DNA of 64,000 nucleotides from Amblyomma americanum (Eukaryota > Arthropoda > Arachnida > Ixodida > Ixodidae): assembly GCF_052857255.1 (NCBI RefSeq), contig NC_135505.1:24638269-24702268 (forward strand), given 5' to 3'. The position numbers were made by a program, and so were the translations under genes. Positions 11,301 to 24,194 of this stretch are shown here, piece after piece (the stretch's first letter is position 1; each line of letters begins with the position of its first letter). The notes beneath the pieces were generated by a model. It was given only the letters and a program-made list of their open reading frames with translations. It was not told where the DNA came from and made no database searches.

Positions 11301-12263
11301 CTCAGTAGTCACTGTTGAAACGGGAGGCAGATCATGGCCAGAACCAACAGAGGCAAATGGCTGGGGCAAAAGCACGAGCTTAGCTCAGTGGGTAGGAATT
11401 TTAGCCAACTAAAAGAAGTAGGAGAAAAAAAGGAAGCCGGCAGCCCAAGCGACCTGGCGTTTGCCGATAGGAATGAGAATACAGAGCAGGAGAGGAAAGT
11501 CGTGGCCATGACTCAGCGGTTACGGAGATTGGGTAGACCTCACACATCTTGGATGTATTTTGACGTGATAGCAATGACGGTCCAGTGTCGTAGGAAAGCC
11601 GGCATTGTCAGCGTTGTTGGTCGTGAGCGAAATATCTACAGCAAAAAAATATGCCGCCACCGTCTGGAAGACGTTGAAGTAACGAGCGTTAGTTGTTTGG
11701 TAGCGCAATCTATCGTTCATGCAATGTATTACCACGTGATTAGGCTACTTTTCCATATCACATGGTGAGCGGGCGCTTGCCGCCTTGAGGTTGAGATATT
11801 TTTGACCAGTTTGAGCCGCAAAAGTTTTGCGACCCTTTGGAGCGCCATTTTTCCTTACCTCAATGCGGTAGGTGCCCGGTCACCATGAGGTATGAAATTG
11901 TGAGCTGCCGAGTGCTGACGTCCCGACCGCCATGTTAAGCGTAGCAATAAAAAAATATTAAAATTGAGAAGTTAATATTGGTGTCTAAAGTGTTCTATTC
12001 ATCTATATGATTCCAAAAAATGTTTATTTTATTTTATGATGACCTCATTAATTACTAAGTTGTAAGCAATTAAACACATTCACGGGACTAGTTAAATACG
12101 ACGTCACAAAATCAGTGACCTCACCAATCAATCACCATTTCGATACATTAATGACGTCACCAATCAATAAACAATTCGGTTGCTATACAGATTTACTACG
12201 GGGGTCGCGACCTTGAATTCTTCGGACTCACCAATCAATCACCAAATGGATGTACTAAGGACG
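11301..12263. other. Intron with degenerate CAATCAATCACC repeats
   Basis: A 144-codon + strand frame (11334-11768) shows no recognisable family and looks like chance. From about 12106 to 12280 a degenerate repeat built on 'gacgtcaccaatcaatcacc' recurs at least four times. Otherwise nothing is recognised. Confidence 0.5.
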
Positions 12264-12280
12264 TCACCAGTCAATCACCA

Positions 12281-12523
12281 CCGCAGCGGTGGCCTAGTCG
12301 TTTGAGCATCCACCTCGCATGCGGTAGGTGCGGGGCTCGATCCCCAGTGCCGCCGGGTACCGACCAGTGATGCATTGGGTACAAGCTTTCCCCTGTCTGG
12401 TGCTCGGCTTCTTTCGAGTGAAATGCTTGGGAAATGGGTCTGCGAGCCCACCTTGAAAAAAAGAAAAACCTTGTGCCTTGGCGCTCTTTGGCCACAGATG
12501 CCCTTGCGCCATAAAAATTCATC
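12281..12523 (+). mobile_element. tRNA-derived SINE with target-site duplication
   Basis: The head (12283-12352) resembles a tRNA: A box TGGCCTAGTCG, B box GGGCTCGATCCCC, and complementary GC-rich ends (GCAGCGG and GTGCCGC region). A non-tRNA body follows with TTGGGTACAAGC, CTTGAAAAAAAG and ATAAAAATTC near the end. TCACCAGTCAATCACCA (12264-12280) and TCACCAGTCAATCATCA (12524-12540) flank it with one mismatch, fitting a duplication. The flank is itself mildly repetitive, so the duplication is likely rather than certain. It differs from Ruka at 31360. Confidence 0.75.
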
Positions 12524-12541
12524 ATCACCAGTCAATCATCA

Positions 12542-13209
12542 CTTGGGCTGCTATATTAATTTGCTATGGAGCCGCCATCTTTATTTCCTCGGGCTTGGAA
12601 TTTTCACGCCGAAGAGAAGGGGTAGCAGACTCAAAGAAATCGGAAAACGTGATGAATAAGAGCTCACGTTCTTAAAATCCCCAAAGAAGCATACTATGTG
12701 GCAAGTAGGCCACCTAGGTCATATGACCTTGTGACGTCACCGGAAACTGTGCAACGGATTGTCAGCAAACTGCCCAGCGCCGGAAATGGCAGTTAAATTA
12801 ATTATTGGTAGCCAGTAGTTTCTTAGGGAGAGCAACCTGGGTCTCAAACTCTGCACCACTTCGCCAGGAGTAATATCTCTCGCGATATCGATTTCCGCAT
12901 GTATAAGCATGTAGGCATAACATGGGCGAGTTTTGCCCCAAAGACGACCCCTGCACAAGGCGGTCATTAACGCTATCAATTGATACCTTTGCGCGGAGCT
13001 TAAGTGTCTTTTGAAGCTTTGATGTTGGTTTCTTTACTACAGGCTACAATTTTAAAGCCGAAATAAGCGGTAAAAATCCTGTATCACGGTATTCGCTGCA
13101 TATAATGTGCATAATTTTAGCTGAGCATACTTGCTCTTGTATTTGCTAGGAACGGGACAAAGCTGCTATTGCTAGCGCTCGTTGTTTCGGAGAAAAATGG
13201 GGAAAGATT
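12542..13209. other. Intron, nothing recognised
   Basis: No repeat head, conserved frame or tail was recognised. Confidence 0.5.
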
Positions 13210-16200
13210 TCAAAGTATGCAATGTTTGGAAAATTGCAAAATATGCAAATATGCAAGTGCCGGAGAATCCCACAAGTGGTGAATGTCAGCCTCAGTGTCT
13301 TGTGAGTTGCAGACTTGGCATCCTAGGCGGGGATATAAGTGGCGAAATTGAGGCCACGTCCGAGTTACGGCAGGAGTGAGGGCGACTCCGACACGGATCC
13401 TCCGGAGCACAACCTCCTCTGCACGGGTAAGACCGCGGGGGAGGGTTATCGCACACGGAGGGACGAGAGCACCTGTGCGGCGCCGGAGGTGTTCTTTTCT
13501 TGTGAGAAGGAGGGTAGCATCATCCACACTGAGGAATTGAGGCATTGACGTTGGTAGGGTAGGAAAGCGGGTTGCAGAATCTGCAGATCATTGTGAATTG
13601 AGTAGGTCACGTGGGACCCACTCAGTTCGAATGGCTTGTGGTATGCGAGCCGCCAGGCAATGTATATTCTGGCACATTTCTGGGCTGCGCCTGACGCGTC
13701 GGAGTAGACAAGTTGCTTGAAGGGCGTCAGCACGGATGATAATGTGGGCTGTAGGGAGCAAGGTAACTGCGACTACAGATCGAAGCGCATCTTGTATAGC
13801 AAGCAGCTTAGCACAGAAGGAAGTTGGGGGTTCCGCGAATCGAAACCTGGCCGTCTTGTTGAGTGCAGGCTGGCAGTGACAGTAAAGTGCAGTCGTCGTT
13901 ACACAGACGTGGGTACTGGCATCAACATACATAATAGTTGAGCCGCGGGGCAGGTGACTATCTTGTTCAGCGATTCGCTCGCGAAGGGATGATGCCGCAT
14001 AAGGTGAGGTTGGGCGGCGTAGATCGGTAGGTTTGTGGTCGCTCAGCTGCACAAAGTACCATGGAGGAAGAACTTACGGTGGCGGCGACAGCAGTGTGTT
14101 TGATGAAGCAAAGGTCCGGAGTGCTCGCGGTGAATGTAAAAGGGCTACGAGCAAAACTACGAGCTTCACGATGCGGCTGCACAAGCTCGTCAAGGGTATT
14201 TAACTGAGCATTTTCTTGAAGTGCCACGATCGGTGTGATGAGTGAAAGGCAAGTGATAGCTCTCATTGCCTCTCGATTAACGGCTTCCAGACGATCCCAC
14301 TGAGCTCTGGCTAAGTGTTGTAACTGAGCTTGGTAAATAAGGCGCGGTTGCCAAACCGCTTTCACCAAATGTTGTGCGACATGGGAGCGAGCGCCGCCGG
14401 TTTTGGGAGCAATACGTCTGATTAGGCCCAAAGTCGTCAACGCCTGCTCGGAGTGTTTCGGTCTGATGTATCGACAAACCCAGAATTTTCAATGTCGAAG
14501 ATTCTTGAACTGGGGTTCCAGATAGTTGGAGAGGGATTGGCGTGTCCGCGAGTTTACGGCGTCCCCACTGGTTGGCCACTGACATGAACGTGGTTTTTCT
14601 CACTGAAAGCTGTAGGCCGACAGTGATAGCGTAATTGGCGGTAATATCGAAGGCTGACTGTAGGGCCGCCGCTTGAGTTAGCAGGTCATGGCAGGTGCTC
14701 CATACCGTGATTTCATCCGCGTACAGTAAGAACTTAACGTTAAGGACATCATGTAAGCGCCATGCAAGAGGAATGAAGGCAATATTGAACAGTGTTGGTG
14801 ACAGCACCGAGCCTTGGGGTACACCTCGAACAGATTCAAATGATCCTATGGAGTCACCACTGAGGCGTATGGCAAACCGTCTGCCTTCAAGGAAGGATTT
14901 TATAAAATTGTATACTCGAAGATTGAAATGCAGCATGTCAATAGAATGCAAAATGACAGCATGACTTATATTATCGTATGCCTTTTCGATATGCGTGGCG
15001 AGGACGGTAAGTACACTTTGGCTGCGAGTTGATGAGAGAACTTGCGACTCCAAAACAGCCAAACCATCTTCAGTGCCGAGGAATGGACGGAAACCAATTC
15101 TGGCGGTGCGGTAGAAATCGTGGTGCTCCAGCCACCACGACAGTCGTGTGGCTAACATTTTCTCTGTCAGGTTGCACAGTGTTGATGTTACAGAAATAGG
15201 CCTGAAGTTGCCAAGATCCATCGGTGGCTTCCCTGCTTTTGGAATTCGGATCACGGTGGCCAACTTCCAGACCTCAGGCACAGAGGTGTTTAGCCATACT
15301 GTGTTAATGGTGTCGAGAAGCTGAGGGAGGACAGCACAACTCATGTTCTCGTACACCTCATATGGAATGGCATCCGGACCGGGCGATGTCTTTCGTTGAG
15401 CCTCTTCTATTGCTGCAAGCAACTCAGGCATGATAAAAGGAGACGCAATACTCTCGGCATCTGGTTCCGATGGCAGTTTATCTACGTGAGCCGGAATCCC
15501 TTCAAAATTAGACTGGGTAGCTGAGGGTGGCAACAGATCATATTTTGGAAAGAATTTCCGTGCCGCTTCTCTGGCGAAATCATCCGGAGACAAGTTAGCT
15601 GCGAGCAAGCGGTGCTAGCTGCGTTGGGGCGACGGTGACCGTGTTCCATTGCACGGAAAGTTCGCCAGAGAGATCGATTCGACGACTTCGCTGAACACTG
15701 CTCGCACCACGCATGTCACTGACTTCGTGATAGGTCGCGCTCGTATTTGCCAGCCTTAGCAGTAATATAGTTCAGTCTTATACGTCCTGTGCAGATGTGG
15801 GATCACGTGAGGCTGCCACCTCGGCTTGTCGGCGAGCAGCCCACAAGTTTAGCAGGCCTATTTCTGGAACCGGTCGATCAATGTCTGGCCAGGTGCAGGT
15901 GGTAGCCCTGTTTAAAGCGCATTGTATGCGGTCAACAAGCGATGGTGACGACTCTGCAGGGAGATCCTGGAGAATAGCACGGAAACAATCCCAGTTGACC
16001 ACCGTGCACTTGCGGTGTAACCGGCCAGCCCGTGATGGATGGACACCGATGATTATAGGGTGGTGGTCACTGCCCCAACCGTCAGGCTCAAGGTGCCACG
16101 AGGGAGTGCCGGGGCCAGACCACCACGTCAGATCAGGAGCAAAGGTGGTAGTGTGACTGTGACGCATAGCATGCGTTGCTGAATTGGGGTGATTTAGAAG

Positions 16201-16653
16201 AATAAACAACGCATCCGCGAAGGCATTCCACACACGCCTGCCGCGGGGGCTCGAAGTAGGCTACCCCCAGTTTGGGTGTGGAACGTTGAAGTCACCTCCG
16301 ACTGAAATCGGACACCCGGGGTATTTCCTATGCACAGTGAATAACTAGCCCAGATTAATACGCGAGGGAGCGCCACCCGCTGGTCTTACGTAGTAGGATA
16401 CCACCACAACAGTTGCCTTCAGTAATTTTGCAGCAACTGAAACTACCTCCTGATAAGAGGTGCACCAAGTTTCCAGAGAGAGGCGTACGTGAGGAAGACG
16501 CATGTTAACGTACACCGCCGCATTTCCCGGAGGGGAAGCAGTGTGCACACGATGGTCGTTCATGGAAGGTGACGCGTAATCACTGAAGCCCGGAATTACT
16601 GGCAAGGCATTGGTCTCCTGCACTAACATGGCCCACACCTGGAGCTTGTGCAA
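13210..16653 (-). mobile_element. I-superfamily LINE with RNase H: ORF2 (decayed)
   Basis: Read leftwards: APE endonuclease (QVWAMLVQETNALP near 16640; GGDFNVPHPNWG near 16265-16300; GSDHHPIIIGV near 16045), a linker, then an unbroken 443-codon stretch (15608-14277) with RT fingers FRPISVTSTLCNLTEKML, motif B RGVPQGSVLSPTLF and catalytic box LLYADEITVW. The second catalytic Asp of YADD is Glu (codon 14712-14714), which would be expected to cripple polymerisation. RNase H follows (YVDASTHVCV near 13930) and a truncated Cys/His end (CQVCNSQDTEADIHHLW near 13265-13310). Frameshifts separate the blocks. It is a relative of the better-preserved element at 61107-64000. Confidence 0.8.
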
Positions 16654-18196
16654 GCGAAGACGGGTTTTGAGCTCCCCACTTCAGTGGAGAGGCCTCTACA
16701 GTTCCACTGGAGCACACCAGAAAATCCGGAACGCGCTATCTTCGATTAGTAGTCCAAGCGTTGCAAGAGAACAGATGTCAGGTTGGATAACTGGGTAACT
16801 ATGAAACGGAGCAGGGACGCTGTAAATTTATCTGACAATGTAGCAGGCACTCTGGGAGGAGCAGTGAAAGCAGCTGGTGGGCGGGGCATGTTCGGTTCTG
16901 ATTCATCATTTCTAATGGTGGTGCCAGATCCCGCTACATGTCTACGGCTGGCAAGCAGTTCACGGTGTTGTCGGAGCCTTGAAACCTCTAACAAAAGGCG
17001 TACAATTTGGCCATCAACTGCTACCATGTCATCGTTGAGAGGTTCCTGGATGCTACGCTGATTTGTAGCCTGCTGTTGTCGGCAGTCCTTACGCACTTTG
17101 TCGCTTTAAGTCTGCTGGGTAGCAGTTTCAAGCGTGTGCAGCACGGGAAGTTCGGGCCGCTCGTCATCATCCGACTGGAGAGGTGCAAACAGGTTGGAAG
17201 TCTGCACAAGGGGCGTATTCACATTCTCAGTCATTTTCTTAGAATACCCAGGACGAATATTTTCTGTTGCCTTCTGTTTTGTGGGGCAAGTGGGCTATGT
17301 GATGCCGTGGTCGTCAGCTTTTCAGGGGCGTGCACATCTGTACGCGGCTGCGCCTTCTGACGCAGGTTCCACTTGAGTTGTGAAAGGGCAGGATCTACGC
17401 AGATGACCAGGTCTGAAGCAACCGTAGCAGCAGACGGCGGTTGGTTTGTATGGCCGAGGCCGTAAAATACAGCCATAATAGTACAAGCATGCCGGCGGTG
17501 TTGGTGTTCCTTGCAGGGTGACAATGCATGAGCGCCCTTTTCCCATGTAACGTGTTTGGATCACTCGACTCGGTGAGTGGGACAATAAAGCTCACGCTGA
17601 CGGGCGGCCTAGTCCTCATTAACATCGACGTTGTAGACAACACAACGTTGCAAGTTGGATCCATGAGCCAGGTACACCTGTACCGGTACCGAGACCTCGC
17701 TGCTAACTGTAATGTACTGCAGCGTTTGCAGACGTTCCACGGCAGCTAAGGTCGAGAGCCCCACAGCAATAGTATTGGAGTTCTTTCTGGCCTTAAAACC
17801 ACGAAAACCTTTCGTTCCAAGAAATGCATCCAGGTTTGCCTGCAGAATTCTGGTCGGTATATCTGTAAGGCTTTTCGTTGCCAGAGATTTGATAGTGGCT
17901 TTAAAACTCACCGAGCCCTGGTTAGACACAACTGGGCGGTCTGTGGTTAGGCAGGAACGTTTGCCTTGTGAGCCGTCGCTGGCCGAAGAGGAACCCGTTG
18001 CAGCGTCTCCCGAAGGGCGCTTTTGAGGAGAGCGGAGGGCCGGCGGCCCGATTGGCGGGGCTGATGACAGGTCCATTGGAGTGCTGAACGTGCCATGTGG
18101 TACTGGCAGAGGTCGATCCAGATTCTTTCTCAACCAGCATATAGCCGCGGTCAATAAAATCGCGGTTAGCTCGTGTTTATCTGCTGGAGACCGCAA
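16654..18196 (-). mobile_element. I-superfamily LINE: ORF1 (gag-like) of the same element
   Basis: A 195-codon frame from 18196 carries a Pro/Ser-rich linker with basic KRPSGDAATGSSS and a gag-like domain (FKATIKSLATKSL, then LTDIPTRILQANLDAFLG, FRGFKARKNSNTIAVGLS). After a frameshift near 17600 a CCHC zinc knuckle is plain: CYGCFRPGHLRRSC (C-x2-C-x4-H-x4-C, about 17410-17455). A Gln/Arg-rich C-terminal block with a heptad-like stretch (17096-16746) ends just before ORF2. Zinc-knuckle ORF1 plus RNase-H ORF2 is the I-superfamily layout. Confidence 0.75.
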
Positions 18197-18929
18197 AAAG
18201 ATTCGAAAAACAATTACTTGTGGCAGGCGCTAGCCACCAGAAGTACTCTGCCCCGAGTCAGGAGGCGTTTTCAACATCAAAGAGCAGAATGGTCAACATA
18301 TGCTAATTATAGCAAAATTAAAGGCCAAGAGCCGCGGTGTTCCCACTCATGTTGCTTCTACCCGTACCTATCGAAATGGGCGCGCTGACGCCGTTCAGAA
18401 GTGATTCGCGCAGTCGCGTAGCCATTGGTATCTGCGCCTAGAAATTGGTGTCGACGCTCGCACTTTTCCATTGAAATAGGCGGGTGATCATAGCAGATAT
18501 ACTTTTTGTTCCTTTCTGTCTTATAAGAACTCAGTTTTCGATGCATGCGAGTGGTCTGCTCCTGAATAGAATGCGGCAGGATATCAATACAGGACAACTT
18601 TTTTCTCCTTAGTGCCCCATTAAAGGACTTCATTTTTAACAATTATTAGTGTACTCTCAGCCGAAGATATTTTGCAGTCAATCTCAATTTACTGTAAATT
18701 CGTTTGATGCCACACTTGAGGAACTTTGAGTCATTCTTCGGCAGAGTTGCATTGTACTATTGTCAAACTCTACGGTAAGGACCGTTATTTGGAGCGCCTC
18801 CTGAGACGTAACGACCGCACTGTTAACAGTCGTAAAGGACCACCTACAATTCGCGGCCATTGGGCCGACACACCTGAACCGACACTAACAAATTAAAAAT
18901 AATAAGTGTTGCACGCAAAGCAGACAGGT
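18197..18929. other. Intron, nothing firmly recognised
   Basis: The 5' UTR of the preceding LINE may extend some way into this stretch. A short '+' LINE frame may begin near 18900. No other signal was seen. Confidence 0.45.
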
Positions 18930-19490
18930 TTATGTTTATTTGTTACAGTTGGAACATTTGCCCAACAGCCCTACTGGAAACTGAAGGACGAGCATCTGGC
19001 CAAGCGCCGTTGTCGCGAAAGATTAAAGTTGTTTTACTTATTTCACCACAATAAAATCAAAATGAAGGAAGGCATTTTAGCTGAGCCAATATCTCGCATC
19101 CCCACTCGTTCCTATCATTCTAAAAAAGTCGCCGAGCTCGCATGTGAAACATGGTCTTAAATGGCCGTTTTCCCCACACCATCGTTGAGTGCAATGGTCT
19201 TCTCGCAGACCTGGTCAGTCACGAAGCAGTGAATTTATTTCTACACGCGCTGAATAAAGCATAAGGCTCATATGTATCCTTGTTTTGGGCCAAGTATTTT
19301 GCTATGTTCTTTTCCATTGTTCTCGATTTTTTACCGCGTTTTGTACTCTTGTTTTGTCTCTGTTCGCTGGCTACTTCTGTTGCAATGCGCTTTTAAGATT
19401 TTTTTCATTACTCATTACGTCTGTACTCCACTCCTGCTTAAGGCCTGTAACGCAGGCCGGCAGTATTTGTTGAATAAAAAGAATATGAAC
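18930..19490 (+). mobile_element. CR1-like LINE, ORF2 C-terminus and 3' UTR
   Basis: The + strand reads RRCRERLKLFYLFHHNKIKM, then SRIPTRSYHSKKVAELACET, followed by decayed SFFPRT-type text, the standard C-terminal pattern of CR1 ORF2. The 3' UTR (19272-19490) ends with CTGCTTAAGGCCTGTAACGC and TTGAATAAAAAGAATA, like the 3' end at 10950-11007. It is 5'-truncated. Confidence 0.65.
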
Positions 19491-19529
19491 CCTGTTTAAC
19501 ACAACTACCGCTACTGGAAACCCAACACC

Positions 19530-19934
19530 ATGAGCATAATCATACAAGTGCCCGATGCAGTCGCGAAAGCATCCATCCCAACCACCGCCACCATGGAAGC
19601 GGAAACAGCAGACATAGCGGTAGGCAATGTATCCAGCCCATCGACTGCCACATCAGACATCATCAGAGACTCGCAAGAAGGATGTAGAAGCAACTGCACA
19701 TGCCTCATATCCACGTACAGGGCCGGAATCCTCAGATCCTACAACACCGCCTCATCTAAAGCCGTATGGTGTGGACCTCCAGCCATTATACACTTCATGG
19801 TAACTACCATGCCCGAGCACCAGGACCCAACTTACGCGAAACGGAGCCGTCGCCTGGCGACAGCTGCAGACGATACCACCTTGGTGTGCCAACTCAAACC
19901 GTCAGTCCTCCGCATCACCAACCCCACCCAATGA
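19530..19934 (+). other. Unrecognised 134-codon open frame
   Basis: An uninterrupted frame from ATG with Thr/Ala/Ser-rich composition, a basic patch AKRSRRLATAADD and no domain I can name. A short A-rich tract follows at 20170-20330. It could be the ORF1 start of an unknown LINE or a chance frame. It has no splice-site support as a host exon. Confidence 0.25.
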
Positions 19935-21772
19935 AAAGGTGTGCTGTCTAGCTTCAGACGTGGATGACCATCGCCAACAGGCGGACAGAGCCAGGCCGTG
20001 GCAGCCGCTGCAGGAGACCTTGACTGAGGGTCCCTGCTGGCGGCAGGAACTGCTTATTGGAGCCCATAAATGTTTTGCACCGTGGATATCACTATCATCA
20101 TCGTCATGTTACTGAACTTTGTTCCAGCTGTAGTTGTCGAAATCTGCAAGCCAAAGAAAGCGAATCCAGGAGCCAAGCAAAACCAAAAGCGAGAGGACGA
20201 AGAGAAGAAAGAAGCAGGAATAATAAACGAAAAAAAAATTTTGAAAAGCGAATTGACGAGTCATTAGAATAAAAAATGAAAGAAGACCAGGAAGAAGGAA
20301 AATAAGAACACGGTGGAGAACATAGAAACACGACGGCTCTAAATGAATGTTTAAACTTAGCTTAGCCGTAGCCTAGTTTACCCGCTAACTTTTTTAAATT
20401 CGCTGCCATTGACGCCGTTGTGTGATAACCTTTTCGAAAGAAATCAAAGAAGTTTTAATCTTTGTATTTTCCTTTCGGTGCCCTTGTAACGGTTCAGCGA
20501 GCATTTGGGCTCATTTTCTTCAAATAAAACCGCTGAAATTAGTGCTTCATGTAATTTCTGACGTCTCCTTGCCGAGGCTGTGCTGCGCAACAAATTTGTG
20601 TGCCTGTGACTATTTAAAATCGAGCAACATAGCGGTGTGGGCGAGTTGGCATAATAGCGAGAGCGGTACACCGAATTCTGCTCTCGTTCGGCCATGAATG
20701 CGTTGGCCAAACCGGCAGGTACCTTAATGACCACTTCACGGAACATGACAAGTCGTTGGACGGCTCAACTTCGTCAAATTTGGTGGCACACTGCACAAAT
20801 GCAATTTTACTCTCTATCTGGACAATGTAGTTATGCTGTATAACCGCATAGATCAACTTGTGCGGGATATCATAGAGATATTATATCTCAGACTAAGCTT
20901 ACAACCATGTGAGCAAGGCATCCGTGGCAGGTACTAAACGAGAGATAGGTCTTTTGGGCAAACATACAAGCCTGCAAAGGTTTCACGATGCTCGGATTTA
21001 GAAATACATTTATTTCTTGTTAACAATGACATGAGCGTGTCAGCGCGGCAGCGTGAAATTTAATTGCGCATTTCTGAAAAAAAAAGCGAGCTATATGTTT
21101 AGCACTTCCCTGTCACTTTATTTAGCTTGCCCTTCATAGTTTTGAGCACATCTACTCCTTTTTTAGAGCATTTATTGTGTTTGCAGTGCGCTGATAAAAA
21201 GTAATGTAGTCGCGAAGCAAACCCAAATCTCGGAAAGTAGAGTGTCAGCGACTTGAACGACACGACACTTGTGAAGTCATACGTTGAGGAACGTAAAAAT
21301 TGCATTAAAGCAGAATTCTTCCAGCAAAACATGAAGCAGATTAGCAGCAGCAGTGAAACACGCAACAACTCGGAGCAGTTGTTTTAGTGAATTAAACCGA
21401 CGTCTGCAGCGCGGCTTCAGCGCAGTGCATGGTGCTAAAGCTTAGGGCACAGTGTGATAATGTGGCAGTTCAGCGCTACATTGAAAGCACGCACGCAATG
21501 AGGTTGAAATAAGCCAAGCGCCGGGTAGGGCTGGTACTGTTTCAATACAATTTTTCGCAAAACATTTTTTAGAGCTTTAACTTTTTTCTATTCTGCGAGC
21601 AGTCATGCACCAGTTAGCCTCATGTGATCTCACATTGTCATATTTTTATTTTGGATAACGAAGCGTGCCGTCGCTTGCATGTATTTTCATGATTTGAAGC
21701 TGAAAGTTCCCAGTGGTGATGGGTATAAAAGGCAATAAATAACAGCAATGTGTTTTTTTTTTCATTTTACAG
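19935..21772. other. End of first large lipase intron
   Basis: AT-rich sequence without recognisable coding. It ends in a strong polypyrimidine tract (TGTTTTTTTTTTCATTTTACAG, 21751-21772), the acceptor for the next lipase exon. Confidence 0.6.
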
Positions 21773-21887
21773 GCTTCGCCCTGGCTGAGCGAAATTACGA
21801 CGTCTGGGCGATGAACACAAGAGAGACTCCGTCTCGTTCCCGCCACAAGTCACTCAGTCAAAGGGACCCCAGATATTGGCGATGGAG
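21773..21887 (+). CDS. Acid-lipase-like gene, internal exon 'GFALAERNYDVW'
   Basis: This 115-bp exon completes the codon left open at 2623 (G + GC = Gly) and reads GFALAERNYDVWAMNTRE, then RHKSLSQRDPRYWRW. It aligns with the family block 'GFiLAdaGyDVWmGNsRGNtySR.H..l......FW.F'. The strongly conserved GNSRGN is MNTRET here. The exon ends in phase 2 at TGGAG|GCGAGT, giving Ser when joined to the C at 50317. The only GT alternative (GGCGA|GTAGTT) would break the frame of the next exon, so a GC-AG intron is the better reading. Confidence 0.85.
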
Positions 21888-23059
21888 GCGAGTAGTTAGT
21901 TGAGTGTATGAAACGAAAGTTGGGTAGTTGCTTAGGCGTTCTTTCACAAGTGAACAGCGCCAAAAATGTGACAGACACGCCACAAGCGCTGGGCTGTGTT
22001 GTCTTTGTATGTCGACCGCGTACGGCTATTTAGAAGCATGAACCTATTTTAAACTCGTCAGCGTGAGGCTCTCGTGGAGAGGATAAACCAGCGGCGTTTT
22101 TTTTTTTTTTTTGCCGAGAAACCTACGTTGCGAGTGGATGACTGGAATGAAAACAATGTAAAAGAAGGGTTGTAACTTGAATTGAAGGTCCGCGCATGTC
22201 GCACACGACTTTTTAAAGTAATTGATATTGCATAAAGATGAATTTTCAATGAATTTAGGCTAGATTCTAACCCGTGTGCTATGGGCCGCCACGCAGGCAC
22301 GCTACCGATCAGGTCAAGTAGGTTTTTTTTTTCTTTATTGGACAACGCCGCCTGGGCAGGATGACTTGGCTGAGGCACAAGGGGGCAAGGGGTGATATAT
22401 GCGTGGCGTTCGCTTAATTTGAAGCTCAACAATGTGGCAAATAGTGGAGTGCACTAAGGACGTGGCAGTTGCTGAAATACTAATTATAATAATGTTATGT
22501 CTGTAAACTGTAGTCTGGAAGAGTTCAAATAGAACATTGTGGATACTGTGTTGTGATAAGTGTGTGATTATAAACAAAGAACAGTGACTGTGTATGCATG
22601 TGTGAGAGAGAATAAGCTTCTGTTTCATAAACGGAGACCAGTGGATAAACCGCTGAAGGGAGCCTTAAACGCTATAGTGTCATACCCTTAAAGGGTGCGC
22701 TTAAGCGTCTCCCTAATTCTTGTTTTAATTTTGCACACTGCTAGTGCTGCCCACTGTTGTGCTGCTGCGGTATGTTTAGGTCGTTTTAAACATTGTTCCT
22801 TAAGCCCTATTGTGGTGACGAATGGCTGGTTGCTTTCTTTTTGTGAACATCAATCGTTCAGAAAACCATTCTTTTATGCGTGAAAAATGTTTGTTTCACT
22901 CGCCGTGTTCATGCGAATTATTACTGTGAGTTTGAAATATCAAGGCTAATTTGCCATGTCGCGTAAAGAGATGAGAGTTCTTTACTTTCTTTTTAGTACA
23001 CCACCAAGTAAAAGTCATTTTTGGTAGCATGCGCGTGATAAAGGCATGTGCAAGCTATT
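21888..23059. other. Start of second large lipase intron
   Basis: Begins with the GC donor. AT-rich sequence with poly-T tracts near 22095 and 22323. No repeats or frames recognised. Confidence 0.5.
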
Positions 23060-23360
23060 CAAACATCCTCCTACTTGTGTTCATAGATGCTCGAAAAAGA
23101 CACGGACAACTGTCTACTGCAGCAAAACGTGTATCGAAAATGTAGCAATAAAACATCAGCCACGCAGCCGCAATAAGTGTTGAAGCGCCAGAAAAAACAA
23201 AAATTAAACATTCTCTTTCCATGACTTATGGAATCGAAGGTGTTGATGAGATCAATGAATAGACCTAATGCTTGAATATTCATTTCAATGTTTTCAGCAA
23301 TTCTTCCTTTAAGTGTAACGAATGCTCTTCCAGAGAACTTGTCATTCCTGAATCTGAACT
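23060..23360 (-). mobile_element. LINE fragment, RT motif A
   Basis: The - strand reads IQALGLFIDLINTFDSISHG, the reverse-transcriptase motif A region ('alFiDLtkAFDsisH') with the catalytic Asp retained. About 300 bp, ends unclear. Confidence 0.55.
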
Positions 23361-23429
23361 AAGAGACAGTCAAAATGTCGTGTTTGTCTGAAAGCGCTTA
23401 ATACCTTGGGCGAGCCGTGGGAATTTTAA

Positions 23430-24185
23430 ACAAGATAAGATACCATGTTCCGTCTGCTGTAAAAAAGCAAATATACTATGCGCTTTTACATTCACGCTTC
23501 TGTTACTGTTTCCTAGTATGGGCTACAACGACTAAAACAAATTTGGATTGTCTTTTCTCTTAGCAAAAGCGAGCAGTGAGAGCAATAGGCAATTTAGATC
23601 TTTCGGAGGACACTGCACCTCATTTTAAAAGTAATAAAATAATGCCCATTCACAAACTCCATAAACACAAACTGGCCCTGGAAATTTCGCGTCTTCACCA
23701 AACAGATATACCATTTCAAACTAAATATCATGCCCAACCTGGTCCTTATTATCTACGACATAACTTAATACCAAGGCCCCGTTCGCGTACAACATACGGT
23801 GATCAAAAACTAAGTTATTTGATTCCGGATTTCCTCAATGCGCATCCTGAATTAGCTGAGATACTGTTTACTGCCACCAAGGTGCAACGACTGAGAAGAA
23901 CACTTAGAGACATTTCTTAAATGAAAACTAAATACCATGCTGTGCTGATAATTTCGTTCGCCTTCACTCCGGATCTTTACCTTCACTGTGATGACTGTTT
24001 TTCATAACACCACGCTACTGATCCAACTTATTGTTTCTTATGTACCTGTATTTTTGTGTTTTTCATGCCCTTTCATATCATGCAGTATTGATGTTTCTTT
24101 TGCTTTGTAATTATTGTGCTTATGTTATGTTGTTTCCGCCGCAGCCAAGGGGGGCGCGGCTAAAGAAAAAAAGAAAGAAAGATAA
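23430..24185 (+). mobile_element. Jockey/CR1-superfamily LINE, ORF2 C-terminus and 3' UTR
   Basis: The + strand reads KIRYHVPSAVKKQIYYALLH in decayed form, then QKRAVRAIGNLDLSED and a 114-codon intact tail with RPRSRTTYGDQKLSYLIPDF. That ending matches PRTRTNYGYQRLSYQIPDM of the LINE at 5092-8945, so both belong to one family. A 3' UTR runs to an AAAGAAAAAAAGAAAGAAAG tail at about 24160-24185. Confidence 0.7.
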
Positions 24186-24194
24186 CTATTTATA

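Noticed and set aside
11377..11427. tRNA-like start 'gagcttagctcagtgggtagg'
   Set aside because: A-box resemblance only; no B box or acceptor stem follows at tRNA spacing.
12264..12540. CRISPR-like array from the repeated CAATCAATCACC
   Set aside because: Repeats are degenerate, spacers irregular, and the DNA is eukaryotic.
21888..21895. Alternative GT donor GGCGA|GTAGTT for lipase exon 2
   Set aside because: It would leave phase 0 and put exon 3 out of frame, losing the conserved S-F-D-E block.
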